Origin: Streptantibioticus parmotrematis
GTDB lineage: Bacteria > Actinomycetota > Actinomycetes > Streptomycetales > Streptomycetaceae
Assembly: GCF_019890615.1 (NCBI RefSeq)
Contig: NZ_JAINVZ010000015.1
Location: forward strand, 62,001-126,000
Direction of reading: 5' to 3'
Length of the DNA: 64,000 nt
Positions 49,682-58,633 of this stretch are shown here, piece after piece; the stretch's first letter is position 1, and every line of letters begins with the position of its first letter. Below the pieces are notes generated by a model. The model worked only from the letters and a program-made list of their open reading frames with translations. It was not told the DNA's origin and did not search any database. The translations under genes were made by a program, and so were the position numbers.

Positions 49682-50912
49682 GCAGGCGCAGCGACGCGTT
49701 GCCGTCCGCGTAGTACGCGACCGCCGACAGCGAGGCGGCGGACAGCTCCATGCGGAACAGCGACTCCGGCGGCGCGCCCAGCGCGAGCCGGACCAGCGTC
49801 TTGACCGGGGTGACGTGGGTGACCAGCAGCACGGTCTGCCCCGCGTGGCGGGCGATCAGCCGGTCGCGGGCGGCCGCCACCCGGCGAGCCACCGTCGCGA
49901 AGCTCTCGCCGTCGCCGGTCGGCCGGGCCTTCGCCGAGGCCAGCCACGCCTGGAGGGCGTCCGGGTACCGCTCCCCCACCTCGGCGAACGTCAGCCCTTC
50001 CCACGCCCCGAAGTCGGTCTCGCGCAGGCCCTCCTCGACGCTCACCTCCAGGCCGAGCCGGTCGGCCACGGCCTGCGCGGTCTGGCGGCAGCGGGCCAGC
50101 GGTGAGGTGACGACGGCCTGGACGGTGCCCCGGGCGGCCAGCGCGTCGGCGGCGCGGGCGGCCTGCCACCGGCCCTTCTCGGACAGCTCCGGGTCGTCGC
50201 CGCCCGAGCCGGAGAAGCGCTTGAGCGGGGTCAGCGCGGTCTCGCCGTGCCGCAGCAGTACGAACGTGGTCGGCGCACCGAGGTCGGCTGCGCCCCAGCC
50301 GACCGGAACGGCGGTGGGCTCGGCGAGCGGCTCTGCGACGGGTTCGACGTCAGGCCCGGCGGCCGGTCCCGCACTCGGCGCCACGCCTGACTCAACGACG
50401 TCGTCCGCACCGCGAACTGACGTCACGTCAGCTTCTGAAGTCCCTTGTCCACGGGCCGACTTGAGCGCGGCCGTGGAAGAGGCGGGATCCCACTGCTCGC
50501 CGCGCTTGCCCGCGTCCATCGCCTCGTTGGCGAGGCGGTCGGCGTGCTTGTTGCGCGAGCGCGGGATCCACTCGTACGACACGCGGTCGGGCGGGAAGAT
50601 CCCACGGGCCTCGGCGGCCAGCGGCTGCATGCCGGGGTGCTTGATCTTCCAGCGGCCGGACATCTGCTCGACGACGAGCTTGGAGTCCATCCGCACCTGG
50701 ATCGTGGCGTCCGGGTCGAGTTGATGCGCCGCGCGCAGGCCCGCGATCAGGCCGCGGTACTCGGCGACGTTGTTGGTGGCGGTGCCGATGTATTCGGCCG
50801 CCTCCACGAGGGTCTCGCCGCTCGCCGCGTCGGCGACGACGGCGCCGTAGCCCGCGGGCCCCGGGTTGCCCCGGGACCCTCCGTCCGCCTCGACGACGAA
50901 CGCGTTGCTCAC
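49653..50912 (-). CDS. Bifunctional RNase HI / histidine-phosphatase protein
   Basis: 419 residues, GTG start at 50912 overlapping the zinc-ribbon stop. The N-terminal RNase HI domain (about 1-135) has the DEDD set: FVVEADGGSRGNPGPAG (Asp), YIGTATNNVAEYRGL (Glu), IQVRMDSKLVVEQMSGRWK (Asp), HADRLANEAMD (Asp). A Pro/Glu/Val linker (about 145-215) joins it to a histidine-phosphatase domain: TFVLLRHGETALT (RHG), SPLARCRQTAQAVADRLG, FGAWEGLTFAEV and LLVTHVTPVKTLVRL. This two-domain arrangement is characteristic of Streptomyces and Mycobacterium proteins that remove RNA from RNA-DNA hybrids and hydrolyse phosphoesters such as alpha-ribazole phosphate. It is the last gene of a three-gene operon. Confidence 0.93.
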   Translation of the reverse strand: MSNAFVVEADGGSRGNPGPAGYGAVVADAASGETLVEAAEYIGTATNNVAEYRGLIAGLRAAHQLDPDATIQVRMDSKLVVEQMSGRWKIKHPGMQPLAAEARGIFPPDRVSYEWIPRSRNKHADRLANEAMDAGKRGEQWDPASSTAALKSARGQGTSEADVTSVRGADDVVESGVAPSAGPAAGPDVEPVAEPLAEPTAVPVGWGAADLGAPTTFVLLRHGETALTPLKRFSGSGGDDPELSEKGRWQAARAADALAARGTVQAVVTSPLARCRQTAQAVADRLGLEVSVEEGLRETDFGAWEGLTFAEVGERYPDALQAWLASAKARPTGDGESFATVARRVAAARDRLIARHAGQTVLLVTHVTPVKTLVRLALGAPPESLFRMELSAASLSAVAYYADGNASLRLLNDTAHLRS

Positions 50913-51652
50913 AGGCCGGAGTCCGGGGTGCGCACCAGGATGCGGCGGCAGTTCTCGCAGCGCACGATCTCGTCGGGAGCGGCGGCCCTGACCTCGTTCA
51001 GCTCGGTGATGTTCAGCTCCAGGCGGCAGCCCTCGCAGCGCTTCTGGTAGAGCTTGGCCGCGCCGACGCCGCCCAACTGGGCCCGCAGCTTGTCGTAGAG
51101 CGCGATCAGGTCGGCGGGGACGGAGGCGGCGACGATCTCGCGCTCCTTGCCGGCCGTGAAGCCCTCCTCGTCGATCTGCTTCAGCACCTCGGCCCGGCGC
51201 GCCTCCGCCTCGGCGACCTTGGCCTGCACCGACTCCAGGCGCTGGGTCAGCTCGGCGACGCGCTCCTGGGCGGCCTCACGGCGCTCCATGACCTCCAGCA
51301 CGACGTCCTCCAGGTCGCCCTGGCGCTTGGCGAGCGAGGCGATCTCGCGCTGGAGGTTCTCCAGGTCCTTCGGCGAGGTGACCACGCCGGAGTCCAGCCG
51401 CTTCTGGTCGCGGGTGGCGCGCTGGCGCACCTGGTCCACGTCCTGCTCGGCCTTGGTCTGCTCGCGCGCGGTGTCGCTCTCCTGCGTCTGCGCGGCCACG
51501 AGCAGGTCGCGCAGCTGGCCCGCGTCGGCGGACAGCCGCTCGACCTCGGCGTGCTCGGGCAGGTGGGTGCGCTTGTGCTCCAGCTGCCCCAGACGCACGT
51601 CGAGGGCCTGGAGGTCGAGAAGGCGGATCTGGTCGGCGGGCGCGGCGTTCAG
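50909..51652 (-). CDS. C4-type zinc-ribbon coiled-coil protein, CTG start
   Basis: 247 residues. The conserved N-terminus NAAPADQIRLLDLQALDVRL begins right after a CTG at 51652, which has AGGAG seven bases upstream; there is no ATG, GTG or TTG nearby in frame, so CTG is the likely start. A long coiled coil (about 20-170) is followed by a zinc ribbon near the C-terminus: KRCEGCRLELNITEL and DEIVRCENCRRILVR (C-x-x-C ... C-x-x-C). The family (DUF164/zf-RING_7) is found between Nif3 and RNase H genes across Actinobacteria; nucleic-acid binding is presumed. It overlaps both neighbours by four bases. Confidence 0.88.
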   Translation of the reverse strand: MNAAPADQIRLLDLQALDVRLGQLEHKRTHLPEHAEVERLSADAGQLRDLLVAAQTQESDTAREQTKAEQDVDQVRQRATRDQKRLDSGVVTSPKDLENLQREIASLAKRQGDLEDVVLEVMERREAAQERVAELTQRLESVQAKVAEAEARRAEVLKQIDEEGFTAGKEREIVAASVPADLIALYDKLRAQLGGVGAAKLYQKRCEGCRLELNITELNEVRAAAPDEIVRCENCRRILVRTPDSGL

Positions 51653-52545
51653 TTCGGGGCTCCTGAGCTGCTGGAGGGGGCGGAATCCGGTTCCGGGACC
51701 GGAGGGACTTCCGGGGCCGGGGGGACGGACGCGTGCAGCGTCCACGGGTCGGTGACCTGGCGGGAGACGTGGACGCGCAGGCTCCAGCCGTGCCGGTCGG
51801 AGATCTGGTCCAGCTCCGCCGCGGCCTGCTCGCACCACGGCCACTCGGTGGCCCAGTGCGCGGCGTCGATGAGCGCGGGGCCGCCGTGCTGGGTGGCCTC
51901 GGACGCGGGGTGGTGGCGCAGGTCGGCGGTGAGGTAGGCGTCCACCCCGGCGGCGCGCACCTGGTCGAAGAGGCTGTCGCCGGAGCCGCCGCAGACGGCG
52001 ACGGTACGGATCTCGCGCTCCGGATCGCCCGCGACGCGCAGTCCGGTGGCGGTACGCGGCAGGCCACGGGCGGCCCGCGCGGCGAAGTCGGCCAGCGTCA
52101 GCGGGACCGTCAGCTCCCCCACCCTGCCGAGGCCGCGACGGCCCGCCGGGTCGTCGGGGTCGGGCACGAGGGGACCGGTGACGCGCAGGCCCACGGCGGC
52201 GGCGAGGGCGTCGGAGACGCCGGGATCGGCCCGGTCCGCGTTGGTGTGGGCGACGTGCAGCGCGATGTCGTGCTTGATCAGCTCGTGGACGACGCGGCCC
52301 TTGAAGTGGGTCGCCGCGACCGTCGTCGTGCCGCGCAGGTAGAGCGGATGATGCGTGACCAGCAGGTCCGCGCCGATCCGTATCGCCTCCTCGGCGACCT
52401 CCCGCACCGGGTCCACCGCGAACAGCACCCGGCCGACCTCGGCGTCGGGGTCGCCGCAGACCAGTCCCACGGCGTCCCACTGCTCGGCCCGGTCGGCGGG
52501 CCACAGGCCGTCGAGGGCGGCGATCACGTCGGACAGTTTGGGCAC
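51649..52545 (-). CDS. Nif3-like (YbgI/DUF34) metal-binding protein
   Basis: 298 residues from a GTG at 52545 (an ATG seven codons upstream is an alternative). Family motifs: EQWDAVGLVCGDPDAEVGRV, ADLLVTHHPLYLRGTTTVAA (paired His metal ligands), IALHVAHTNADRADPGVSDA, VAVCGGSGDSLFDQVRAAGV, AYLTADLRHHPASEATQHG and ALIDAAHWATEW. The protein forms a toroid with a dinuclear metal site; GTP cyclohydrolase-like activity has been proposed for the family but its role is uncertain. First gene of an operon with the zinc-ribbon and RNase H/phosphatase genes. The last 20 residues are Pro/Ser-rich. Confidence 0.9.
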   Translation of the reverse strand: MPKLSDVIAALDGLWPADRAEQWDAVGLVCGDPDAEVGRVLFAVDPVREVAEEAIRIGADLLVTHHPLYLRGTTTVAATHFKGRVVHELIKHDIALHVAHTNADRADPGVSDALAAAVGLRVTGPLVPDPDDPAGRRGLGRVGELTVPLTLADFAARAARGLPRTATGLRVAGDPEREIRTVAVCGGSGDSLFDQVRAAGVDAYLTADLRHHPASEATQHGGPALIDAAHWATEWPWCEQAAAELDQISDRHGWSLRVHVSRQVTDPWTLHASVPPAPEVPPVPEPDSAPSSSSGAPN

Positions 52546-52747
52546 GGGTGGAAGGTTACCTCTCATGGCGGCCCCGGGGCCTCCCGCCGGGTACAGGAGG
52601 GTTCCCGGCGGGGGCGCGCAGCACATCCGAGCGCCCGTTTCACGCCGTTCCGGAACGCGGCCACCCTTATGTGTGAAGCGCGCCAACTCGTGGCGATCGG
52701 CTGGGCGTACGAAAACTAGCGTCTGCGATCGGAGGTGACGCAGGAAG

Positions 52748-54496
52748 ATGACCGTCTTGGCCACGCACACCGCGAATTCCGCCGCGACCGGTTTCGGCCC
52801 GACCGGCACGAGGACGCTGCGCGTCGCGATGCCGGGGGCGCCTTCGGGGACGGGGGCGCCGTCCGTGGGGATTCGGGACGCGGCGGAGGCGGACGCACCC
52901 GTACCGGGGTCTGCCGAGGCGTCTTCCGGGCCCGCGGAGGCGTCGTCCGAACCGGCGGAACCGGCCGTACCGGCCGAACCGGCGAAGGCCGAGCCGTCCC
53001 GCAGCCCGGACGCGGACCCGGGAGCCCCGCGGGCCGCCGCACCCCGCACCGCTCCCCCTCCCCCGCAGGGCGCCGCACCGCAGGCGTCCGCCTCGCCCCG
53101 CCCCCGCGCCGCCGTCCCGCTCACCGCCCCGCGCCGCACCGGGTTCGCCGTCACCCGGGACGGGTCGTACGGGGCCTGCCTCGCCGATCACGGGGACGGG
53201 GGCTGGTACCCGGAGCGCTGGACGCTGGGCGGGCCCGAGCCGTACACCGTACGACTGCCCGGCGCGCGGCCGGAGTCGTCGGACGCCCAGGTGCTGCCGC
53301 TGCCGGACGGCCGCGTCCTCATCCGCCGCCCCGGCGAGGGCGACCGCCACGACCTCGCGCTGCTCTACCCGACCGGCCCCGGCACCGGGGAGCTGCCCGT
53401 CGGCTTCCTCCACGGCGAACAGGTGCGCCTGCTGCCCGCGGCGGCCGACGGTTCCGCGTACGCGCTGACCCACGCCGACGGCGTGAGCACGGTCTGGCTG
53501 GTGCACGGCGGTCCCGGGCTCGCCCCGCTCGCCGAGGTGCCCGGCCGTTGCACCGGGGGCATCTGGCTGGACCGCGAGGGGCGGACACTGGCGCTCGACC
53601 GGGAGAGCGACGGGCGGACGAAGACGGTCGCCGTGGACCTCGCGAACGGTGCCGTGCACCCGTTGCTCCAGATCACCGAGGACAGCGACGACCGGTTGCT
53701 GCTCGCCGACCCCGACAGCGGCCTGCTGCTGATGCGCAGCAACGCGCCGGGCGACGACCGGCTGGGCTGGGGCGTGCTGGGCAGCACCCGCCCGGTGCGC
53801 TTCCCCGAGTGCCTGCGCGATCCCGGTACGGTGCCGCTGGCCGTGCAGCCGGGGCAGGCGCTGACGCCCGAGGCGTGCGCGGTGGCGCTGCGGATCGGGC
53901 AGCGGGCGGTGCTGTGGCGGCCGTCGACCCGGCGCCTGGAACCGTTGCCGACGCCGCCGGGGTGGCTGGTGGACGGTGCGTGGTGGGGCGACGGCGACAC
54001 GTTGCGTCTTCCGTACGCCCGGCCGGAACAGCCGTACGGCGTGCGCGACATCACCCTCAGGGCTGACGTGCGGGATGTTTACGCCGCCGCGTCCACAGAA
54101 GCGAAGGGTGACGCCGGGCGGTCCGCTCCCACGCCGCTCGCCCCCGCGCCGCCCGAAGCGCGTCTCGAAGCGCATCCAGAAGCGCATCCCGAAGTGCCGG
54201 GGCCACCGTCCGACGCGCCTTCCGACACCGCTCCGGCGCCCTCCGGCACCCCGCCCGCCGGGCCGCCGGACGCCCCCTCCGACCTGGCCAAGGACCCGGC
54301 CTCCGACCCTCCCGCCAACCGCGTCGTCCCGCTCCAACAGGCGCCGATGTCCGCCGCGGAGGGGCCTGTGCGCACAGCCGCGGAAAGCCCTGCGCGCACA
54401 AACGATTCAGCGTCACCGTCGCGCCACGATTCGGCAACAACCGCCGTGACACACGCGAGTCGGACCGCCGGTTTCAGTGATCATGTCCACGGTTAG
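52748..54496 (+). CDS. Propeller-like hypothetical protein with disordered ends
   Basis: 582 residues; the ATG at 52748 has GGAGGTGACGCAGGAAG within 20 bases upstream. Residues 1-125 and 445-582 are Pro/Ala/Glu-rich and disordered. The central 320 residues have repeated beta-strand units (RTGFAVTRDGSYGACLADHG, QVLPLPDGRVLIRRPGEGD, GVSTVWLVHGGPGLAPLAEV, GGIWLDREGRTLALDRESDG, QRAVLWRPSTRRLEPLPTPP), suggesting a WD/TolB-like propeller. There is no signal peptide or catalytic motif. Similar proteins follow the Nif3 operon in streptomycetes. Function unknown. Confidence 0.75.
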   Translation: MTVLATHTANSAATGFGPTGTRTLRVAMPGAPSGTGAPSVGIRDAAEADAPVPGSAEASSGPAEASSEPAEPAVPAEPAKAEPSRSPDADPGAPRAAAPRTAPPPPQGAAPQASASPRPRAAVPLTAPRRTGFAVTRDGSYGACLADHGDGGWYPERWTLGGPEPYTVRLPGARPESSDAQVLPLPDGRVLIRRPGEGDRHDLALLYPTGPGTGELPVGFLHGEQVRLLPAAADGSAYALTHADGVSTVWLVHGGPGLAPLAEVPGRCTGGIWLDREGRTLALDRESDGRTKTVAVDLANGAVHPLLQITEDSDDRLLLADPDSGLLLMRSNAPGDDRLGWGVLGSTRPVRFPECLRDPGTVPLAVQPGQALTPEACAVALRIGQRAVLWRPSTRRLEPLPTPPGWLVDGAWWGDGDTLRLPYARPEQPYGVRDITLRADVRDVYAAASTEAKGDAGRSAPTPLAPAPPEARLEAHPEAHPEVPGPPSDAPSDTAPAPSGTPPAGPPDAPSDLAKDPASDPPANRVVPLQQAPMSAAEGPVRTAAESPARTNDSASPSRHDSATTAVTHASRTAGFSDHVHG

Positions 54497-54630
54497 ACTT
54501 GAGACGGGGGCTGCACAGCCGGACGACCCGGCCACGTCAGGTGCGCAACGGGCGGTTGTGTCAAGGCGCGTCATGTGTCGTGCGCCCCGACTCGCCATCC
54601 CAGTAAGCGATCCCGACGGAGAGACTTCTG

Positions 54631-54789
54631 ATGTCCGAAGCCCGTACCGACGTCACCGACGACCGCGCCCTGCAGGCGGCCGGCCTGGGAGCCGAGGGCG
54701 CGAAGCACCGTGGTCCCGCCTCCGCCGCCGACGAGACCGACATCCCGGCCCACGGCAAGCACCGCAAGGTCGAGCAGGACCACGGCTGA
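54631..54789 (+). CDS. Small conserved-type hydrophilic protein (52 aa)
   Basis: ATG at 54631 with GGAGAG seven bases upstream. The product begins SEARTDVTDDRALQAAGLG and ends in a run of alternating basic and acidic residues (HGKHRKVEQDHG). It is Ala/Gly/Asp-rich, with no Cys and no membrane segment, and is probably disordered. Small proteins of this sort are conserved between streptomycetes near this locus as far as I recall. Too short for a functional call. Confidence 0.7.
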   Translation: MSEARTDVTDDRALQAAGLGAEGAKHRGPASAADETDIPAHGKHRKVEQDHG

Positions 54790-54913
54790 GCAGGCGGACC
54801 CCTCACGCCACCACACCGCGGCGGCCGGCCCGGGAGCGTCCCCGGACCGGCCGCCGTGGCATGTCCGCGAGCCCTTCCTCGTCAACTTGACCCGCAATCA
54901 ACTCATTGACTCG

Positions 54914-54949
54914 CACTCAACGTTGATCAATATTGATCAACGTTGAGTG
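54914..54949. repeat. 36-bp perfect palindrome at VOC gene end
   Basis: CACTCAACGTTGATCAAT (54914-54931) is followed without a loop by its exact reverse complement (54932-54949). It includes the stop codon of the VOC gene and two nested TTGATCAA elements. It is AT-rich with no T tract, so it could be an operator or cruciform as well as a terminator. Confidence 0.85.
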
Positions 54950-55371
54950 TCCCCCGGCACATCGTGCAGAGCGGGCGCGTAGGAGATCCCGACGATCAGC
55001 CCGTCCGCCGTGAGGAGTCTGGCCACCGTCTGGCCCCACGGTTCGGTGCGGGCGGGGTGCAGCAGCTCGAAGCCCGCGCGTCGGAGTTCGGCACCGGCGG
55101 CCGCGACGGCTTCCGCGTCGGCCACCTCGAACTCGATCGACGCCTGCGGCACCACCCGGTCGGCGGGCCACTCGGCCGTGCCGAAGCACGCCTCGGCCGC
55201 CTGCGAGAGTGGCCACAGGCCGAAGTGCTTGCTGCCGGGCACGTTCCCGCTGGAGTAGTAGCCGTCGCCCTCGCCCTCCAGCGGCAGCCCGAGAGCCTCG
55301 ACGAACAGCTTGCGGCTCAGCGGCGGGTCGGCGACGACCGCCGCCACGCTCGTGATGAAGAGAACGTCCAT
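54937..55371 (-). CDS. VOC-superfamily (glyoxalase/bleomycin-resistance fold) protein
   Basis: 144 residues from the ATG at 55371; AAGGAGG lies 11 bases upstream. Paired beta-alpha-beta-beta-beta units: FITSVAAVVADPPLSRKLFV, EALGLPLEGEGDGYYSSGNV, KHFGLWPLSQAAEACFG and ASIEFEVADAEAVAAAGAEL, RRAGFELLHPARTEPWGQTV. The metal ligands typical of dioxygenases are not obvious, so it may bind rather than convert a small molecule. Standalone gene; its last codons lie inside a long palindrome. Confidence 0.87.
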   Translation of the reverse strand: MDVLFITSVAAVVADPPLSRKLFVEALGLPLEGEGDGYYSSGNVPGSKHFGLWPLSQAAEACFGTAEWPADRVVPQASIEFEVADAEAVAAAGAELRRAGFELLHPARTEPWGQTVARLLTADGLIVGISYAPALHDVPGDTQR

Positions 55372-55643
55372 GCCGGTGGTGGCCTCCTTGCCGCGCCCCG
55401 ACCGCGGGGGCCGGGGATCCGGCCTGGTCGGCACCGCTTTCAGCGGCCGGTCCCCACTCGTCGCGGCCGCCCGCCTCTCAACGTAGCCGCCCGTTCCCGG
55501 CGGCCGAGGCACCCGCGCCCGCGTCGGACACGCCGTCACCCGATCGGGCCGGATGGCCCGGCACCCCGCCGGCGCACCATGATGGAGCCGCACGGGGACC
55601 AGCCCTGACGAGGGCACGCGGACACGAGGAACGGACGAGGCGG

Positions 55644-56918
55644 ATGGCGGGCAACCGGGGGACGCGGGCGCGGCATGCCTGGCAGGAGGCGCGGCGGTGG
55701 TGGGGCCGTGTGGAGGCGTCGCGGCAGGGTTCCGGGACGCCGCGGCAGCGTGGGCAGAACCTCCTGGAGGTCCACGACCTGGGCTCGTTGCAGGGCGCCG
55801 AGCTCGACTCGTACATCGAACGCATCAAGCGGCCGGACAGCCGGATCATGCTGCCGTGGCTGACGATCATGGTGGCCCCGGCTGCGGACGTGCTGCACCA
55901 CCGGGCGCACCCGGCGTGGCTGGCATGGCTCGCGCTCGCCGCGTTCTGCGCGCTGTACGCAATGAGTGTGATCTCGGCGTTCGACGAGCGGCCGCGGTTC
56001 GGGGTGTCGCCGCGGGTGATGGTGTGCGCGAGCGCGGTGATCGCCTACGCGGGCGCGATCGGGTTCCGGCACAACTGGATCACGTTGATCGTGATGCTGG
56101 CGTTCGCGTGCGGGACGGTCTTCCGGGGGCGGCACCTGGGCCGGATCGTGGCGGTGCTCGCCGTCTCGGCCGGGATCGTCGCCGGGCACGGCGGCGCCAG
56201 TCTGTGGAGCGCGGCGAGCATCGCGTACGCGACGTTCGTCTCCGGCCTGGTGACCGGCGCGATCCTGTCGTTGTACGAGGTGATCGGCCAACTGCGGTCC
56301 GCACGGCAGGAGTTGGCGCGGGCGGCGGTCAACCAGGAGCGGCTGCGCTTCTCCCGTGACCTGCACGACCTGCTGGGGCACACCATGTCGGTGGTCGTGG
56401 TGAAGGCGGAGGCGGTGCGCAGGCTGGCGCCGCGTGACCTGGACGCGGCGCTGGGGCAGGCGGCGGACATCGAGTCGGTGGCCCGGCAGGCGCTCACCGA
56501 GATCCGCGAGGCGGTCTCCGGCTACCGGGAGGGCAGCCTCACCACGGAACTGGACCGCGCGCGCTCGGCGTTGGAGGCGTCCGACGTCGAGCTGACGGTG
56601 ACGGAGTCCGGCCCGCCGCTGCCCCCGCAGGCGGCGGCGTTGCTGGGCTGGGTGGTGCGCGAGGGCGTGACGAACGTCGTGCGGCACAGTGGCGCGGCGT
56701 CCTGCCGGATCGACCTGCGCACCGAGGAGGGCCGCGCGCGACTGGAGATCACGGACGACGGCGACGGTTCAGGCGCCGGCGGAGGCAGCGGCAACGGCCT
56801 GAAGGGCCTCAAGGAACGCCTGGCGATGGCGGGAGGCTCCCTGACGTCGGGCCCGACCCCCCGAGGCGGCTTCCGCCTGACGGCGCAACTGCCAGTGGAC
56901 GGGGAGGAGTTGGGGTAA
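55644..56918 (+). CDS. DesK-type sensor histidine kinase
   Basis: 424 residues, ATG at 55644. Five to six membrane helices between about 70 and 215 (PAWLAWLALAAFCALYAMSV, WITLIVMLAFACGTVF, IVAVLAVSAGIVAGHGG, ATFVSGLVTGAILSLYEV), then HisKA_3: RLRFSRDLHDLLGHTMSVVV with phosphoacceptor His (about 242). GHKL ATPase boxes: LGWVVREGVTNVVRHSGAAS (N), ARLEITDDGDGSGAGG (G1), NGLKGLKERLAMAGGSL (G2). Membrane-embedded kinases of this type sense lipid or membrane state. The expected NarL-family response regulator is not adjacent but lies at 60.88 kb, separated by other genes. Confident family call. Confidence 0.92.
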   Translation: MAGNRGTRARHAWQEARRWWGRVEASRQGSGTPRQRGQNLLEVHDLGSLQGAELDSYIERIKRPDSRIMLPWLTIMVAPAADVLHHRAHPAWLAWLALAAFCALYAMSVISAFDERPRFGVSPRVMVCASAVIAYAGAIGFRHNWITLIVMLAFACGTVFRGRHLGRIVAVLAVSAGIVAGHGGASLWSAASIAYATFVSGLVTGAILSLYEVIGQLRSARQELARAAVNQERLRFSRDLHDLLGHTMSVVVVKAEAVRRLAPRDLDAALGQAADIESVARQALTEIREAVSGYREGSLTTELDRARSALEASDVELTVTESGPPLPPQAAALLGWVVREGVTNVVRHSGAASCRIDLRTEEGRARLEITDDGDGSGAGGGSGNGLKGLKERLAMAGGSLTSGPTPRGGFRLTAQLPVDGEELG

Positions 56919-56952
56919 GGGGGCACCCCCGCTGCGGTGCGCACACGACTGT

Positions 56953-57975
56953 TCAGACGGATGCCTTCTGCCTGCCGACCTCGCTCGCCCGGGTGAGCAC
57001 GCCGCGTGCGGTGCGATGGGTACGGTACGGCCTGAGTGTCGCGCGCAGGGTGGCGAAGTGCTCGTCGGCGCGGGCCGAGGAGAGGTTCTCGTAGTCGTCG
57101 AGGAAGTTCTCCCACGTGGCACACGAGGCTTCGAGGTGCCCGGCCTCCAGACGACGTTGGGCGAGCAGGGCGTTGGCGTGGGCGCGACCCTGCTTCTCCA
57201 TGGGCGGGCGGACGCGGTTGGAGTCCTGCATCGCCTTGATGGACGCGGGCAGGTCGCCGAGCGCGTAGGTCACGCTGGAGACGTGGAAGTAGTACGCGGC
57301 GAGGTCGTAGCCACCGATCGCGTCGCGCCGGTCGTCCGCCTGGGACAGCGCCGCTTCCGTCTCGGCGAGCCGGGTGAACGCCTGACGCCGGTCACCGACC
57401 AGGGCGGCGCCGTGGGCCTGCTGGCCGGTGAGGAACGCGCGCAGACGCGGCCCGGACCCGGGTGCCGCCTGCGCCGCCGAGTCGGCGAGGTCGAGGGCCC
57501 GTTGGCCCAGCTTCAGGTTGGCCGCCTGGAGGGCCATGCCGCGCAGCGTGCGGCAGTACGTCACGTGGTCGTCGGCGTCCCGCGCGAGCGTGAGGGCCCG
57601 GTGGTACCACTGCTGCGCGCGCCCGTGCTCCTTCTCGTACATGGCCATCCACCCGGTCAGGTAGACGAGGTCGGACGCGGCGGAGAGCATGTCCCGCTGC
57701 ACGGCGTCGGACGCGTCGGCCCGCAGGTACGGGCCGAGGGTGTTCACGATGAACGAGGCCGCCATGGGGCGGGCGATGGCACCGCCGTGTTCGTCCAGGA
57801 TGTCGGCGATCGAGTCGGTCACCCCGCGAACGGTCTCAACGTGCCCTTTTCCGATGCGGGTTGTGGGGGCGGCGGCGTGCTTCTCCGCCCGCTCGGCGGC
57901 TTCGTGGAAGGCCGGGATGGGCAGCGCCGCGGAGTAGAGCGTCGTGGCGAGGAACTTCCGCCGTGAGGGGTCCAT
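56953..57975 (-). CDS. TPR protein of split XRE-regulator type
   Basis: 340 residues from the ATG at 57975. The N-terminus (MDPSRRKFLATTLYSAALPI) looks like a twin-arginine or regulator linker segment, followed by helical TPR-like repeats: AASDLVYLTGWMAMYEKEHG, RAQQWYHRALTLARDADDHV, LRGMALQAANLKLGQRALDL, ALLAQRRLEAGHLEASCATW. Such proteins are the C-terminal sensory part of XRE/TPR regulators; here the DNA-binding part is a separate gene 66 bp upstream. It probably functions with that gene. Ligand unknown. Confidence 0.78.
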   Translation of the reverse strand: MDPSRRKFLATTLYSAALPIPAFHEAAERAEKHAAAPTTRIGKGHVETVRGVTDSIADILDEHGGAIARPMAASFIVNTLGPYLRADASDAVQRDMLSAASDLVYLTGWMAMYEKEHGRAQQWYHRALTLARDADDHVTYCRTLRGMALQAANLKLGQRALDLADSAAQAAPGSGPRLRAFLTGQQAHGAALVGDRRQAFTRLAETEAALSQADDRRDAIGGYDLAAYYFHVSSVTYALGDLPASIKAMQDSNRVRPPMEKQGRAHANALLAQRRLEAGHLEASCATWENFLDDYENLSSARADEHFATLRATLRPYRTHRTARGVLTRASEVGRQKASV

Positions 57976-58041
57976 GTCTTCCCTTCCGGTAGTGAGAAGT
58001 CCTTCCAGAGTGTCCCCCGGCGGGTCGGCGGCGGGTGCTGA

Positions 58042-58305
58042 TCAGGCCACGGCGAACGGGAAGCCCGCTTCGGCCAGGGTGACGGGACGTCGTAAACGGC
58101 GGGCCAGCGCCTCCACCACCAGGGGTCTGATGGCTTCGCGGGGCGTGGTCCCCCCGATCCACTTGTTCACCGTGTACTTGTCGCACCGCAGGTGGCTCCC
58201 GGCCTCCTGGGCCAGCCGGTTGACCGCTCCGGCGACCTGGCTCTGCGACATGCCGGCTTCGCCGAGGAGCGCCGCCAGGCTCCGGTTCGGCTTCCGCTCT
58301 CCCAT
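58042..58305 (-). CDS. XRE-type helix-turn-helix protein, partner of TPR protein
   Basis: 87 residues from ATG 58305 (GGTGGGGG upstream); a GTG at 58335 with GGAG eight bases upstream would add ten residues (VESALAKVGV). The helix-turn-helix is in SLAALLGEAGMSQSQVAGAV, NRLAQEAGSHLRCDKYTVNK and WIGGTTPREAIRPLVVEALA. This matches the first domain of Streptomyces XRE/TPR regulators, separated from its TPR half by only 66 bp. Likely controls the divergent small genes that follow. Confidence 0.75.
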   Translation of the reverse strand: MGERKPNRSLAALLGEAGMSQSQVAGAVNRLAQEAGSHLRCDKYTVNKWIGGTTPREAIRPLVVEALARRLRRPVTLAEAGFPFAVA

Positions 58306-58435
58306 GACCCCCACCTTCGCGAGGGCGCTTTCCACGGTTTCCACTCCGGCGCCCCTCCACACGGTACCGCTGTGCGTGGTCGTCCGGTTGCCTGGAGTGA
58401 GTAAGAACAGCCAGGCACTCGAAGGGAGTTGGGCC

Positions 58436-58633
58436 GTGGAGTCCGATGCCACTCGCCGGTCGACGTGCGGTACGCGGGACGGACTCGCCGAGCCGACCCC
58501 CGTGGTCCTCCAACGGGTCGTACCGGCGTGGTGGCCGATGGAGGCGGGCGTGCGGACCGTGGACGTGATCGAGCGGGTGCGGGAGGGCCTGCGACGGGGG
58601 ATCGATCCGGGCCTCGCCGCGGACGTGGAGTGA
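58436..58633 (+). CDS. Hypothetical small protein (65 aa)
   Basis: GTG at 58436 with AAGGGAG seven bases upstream. Content: ESDATRRSTCGTRDGLAEPT, VVLQRVVPAWWPMEAGVRTV and DVIERVREGLRRGIDPGLAA. It is divergent from the XRE gene with about 100-130 bp between, and its stop overlaps the next gene by one base. Small proteins of this kind accompany XRE/TPR regulators in Streptomyces. Function unknown. Confidence 0.6.
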   Translation: MESDATRRSTCGTRDGLAEPTPVVLQRVVPAWWPMEAGVRTVDVIERVREGLRRGIDPGLAADVE

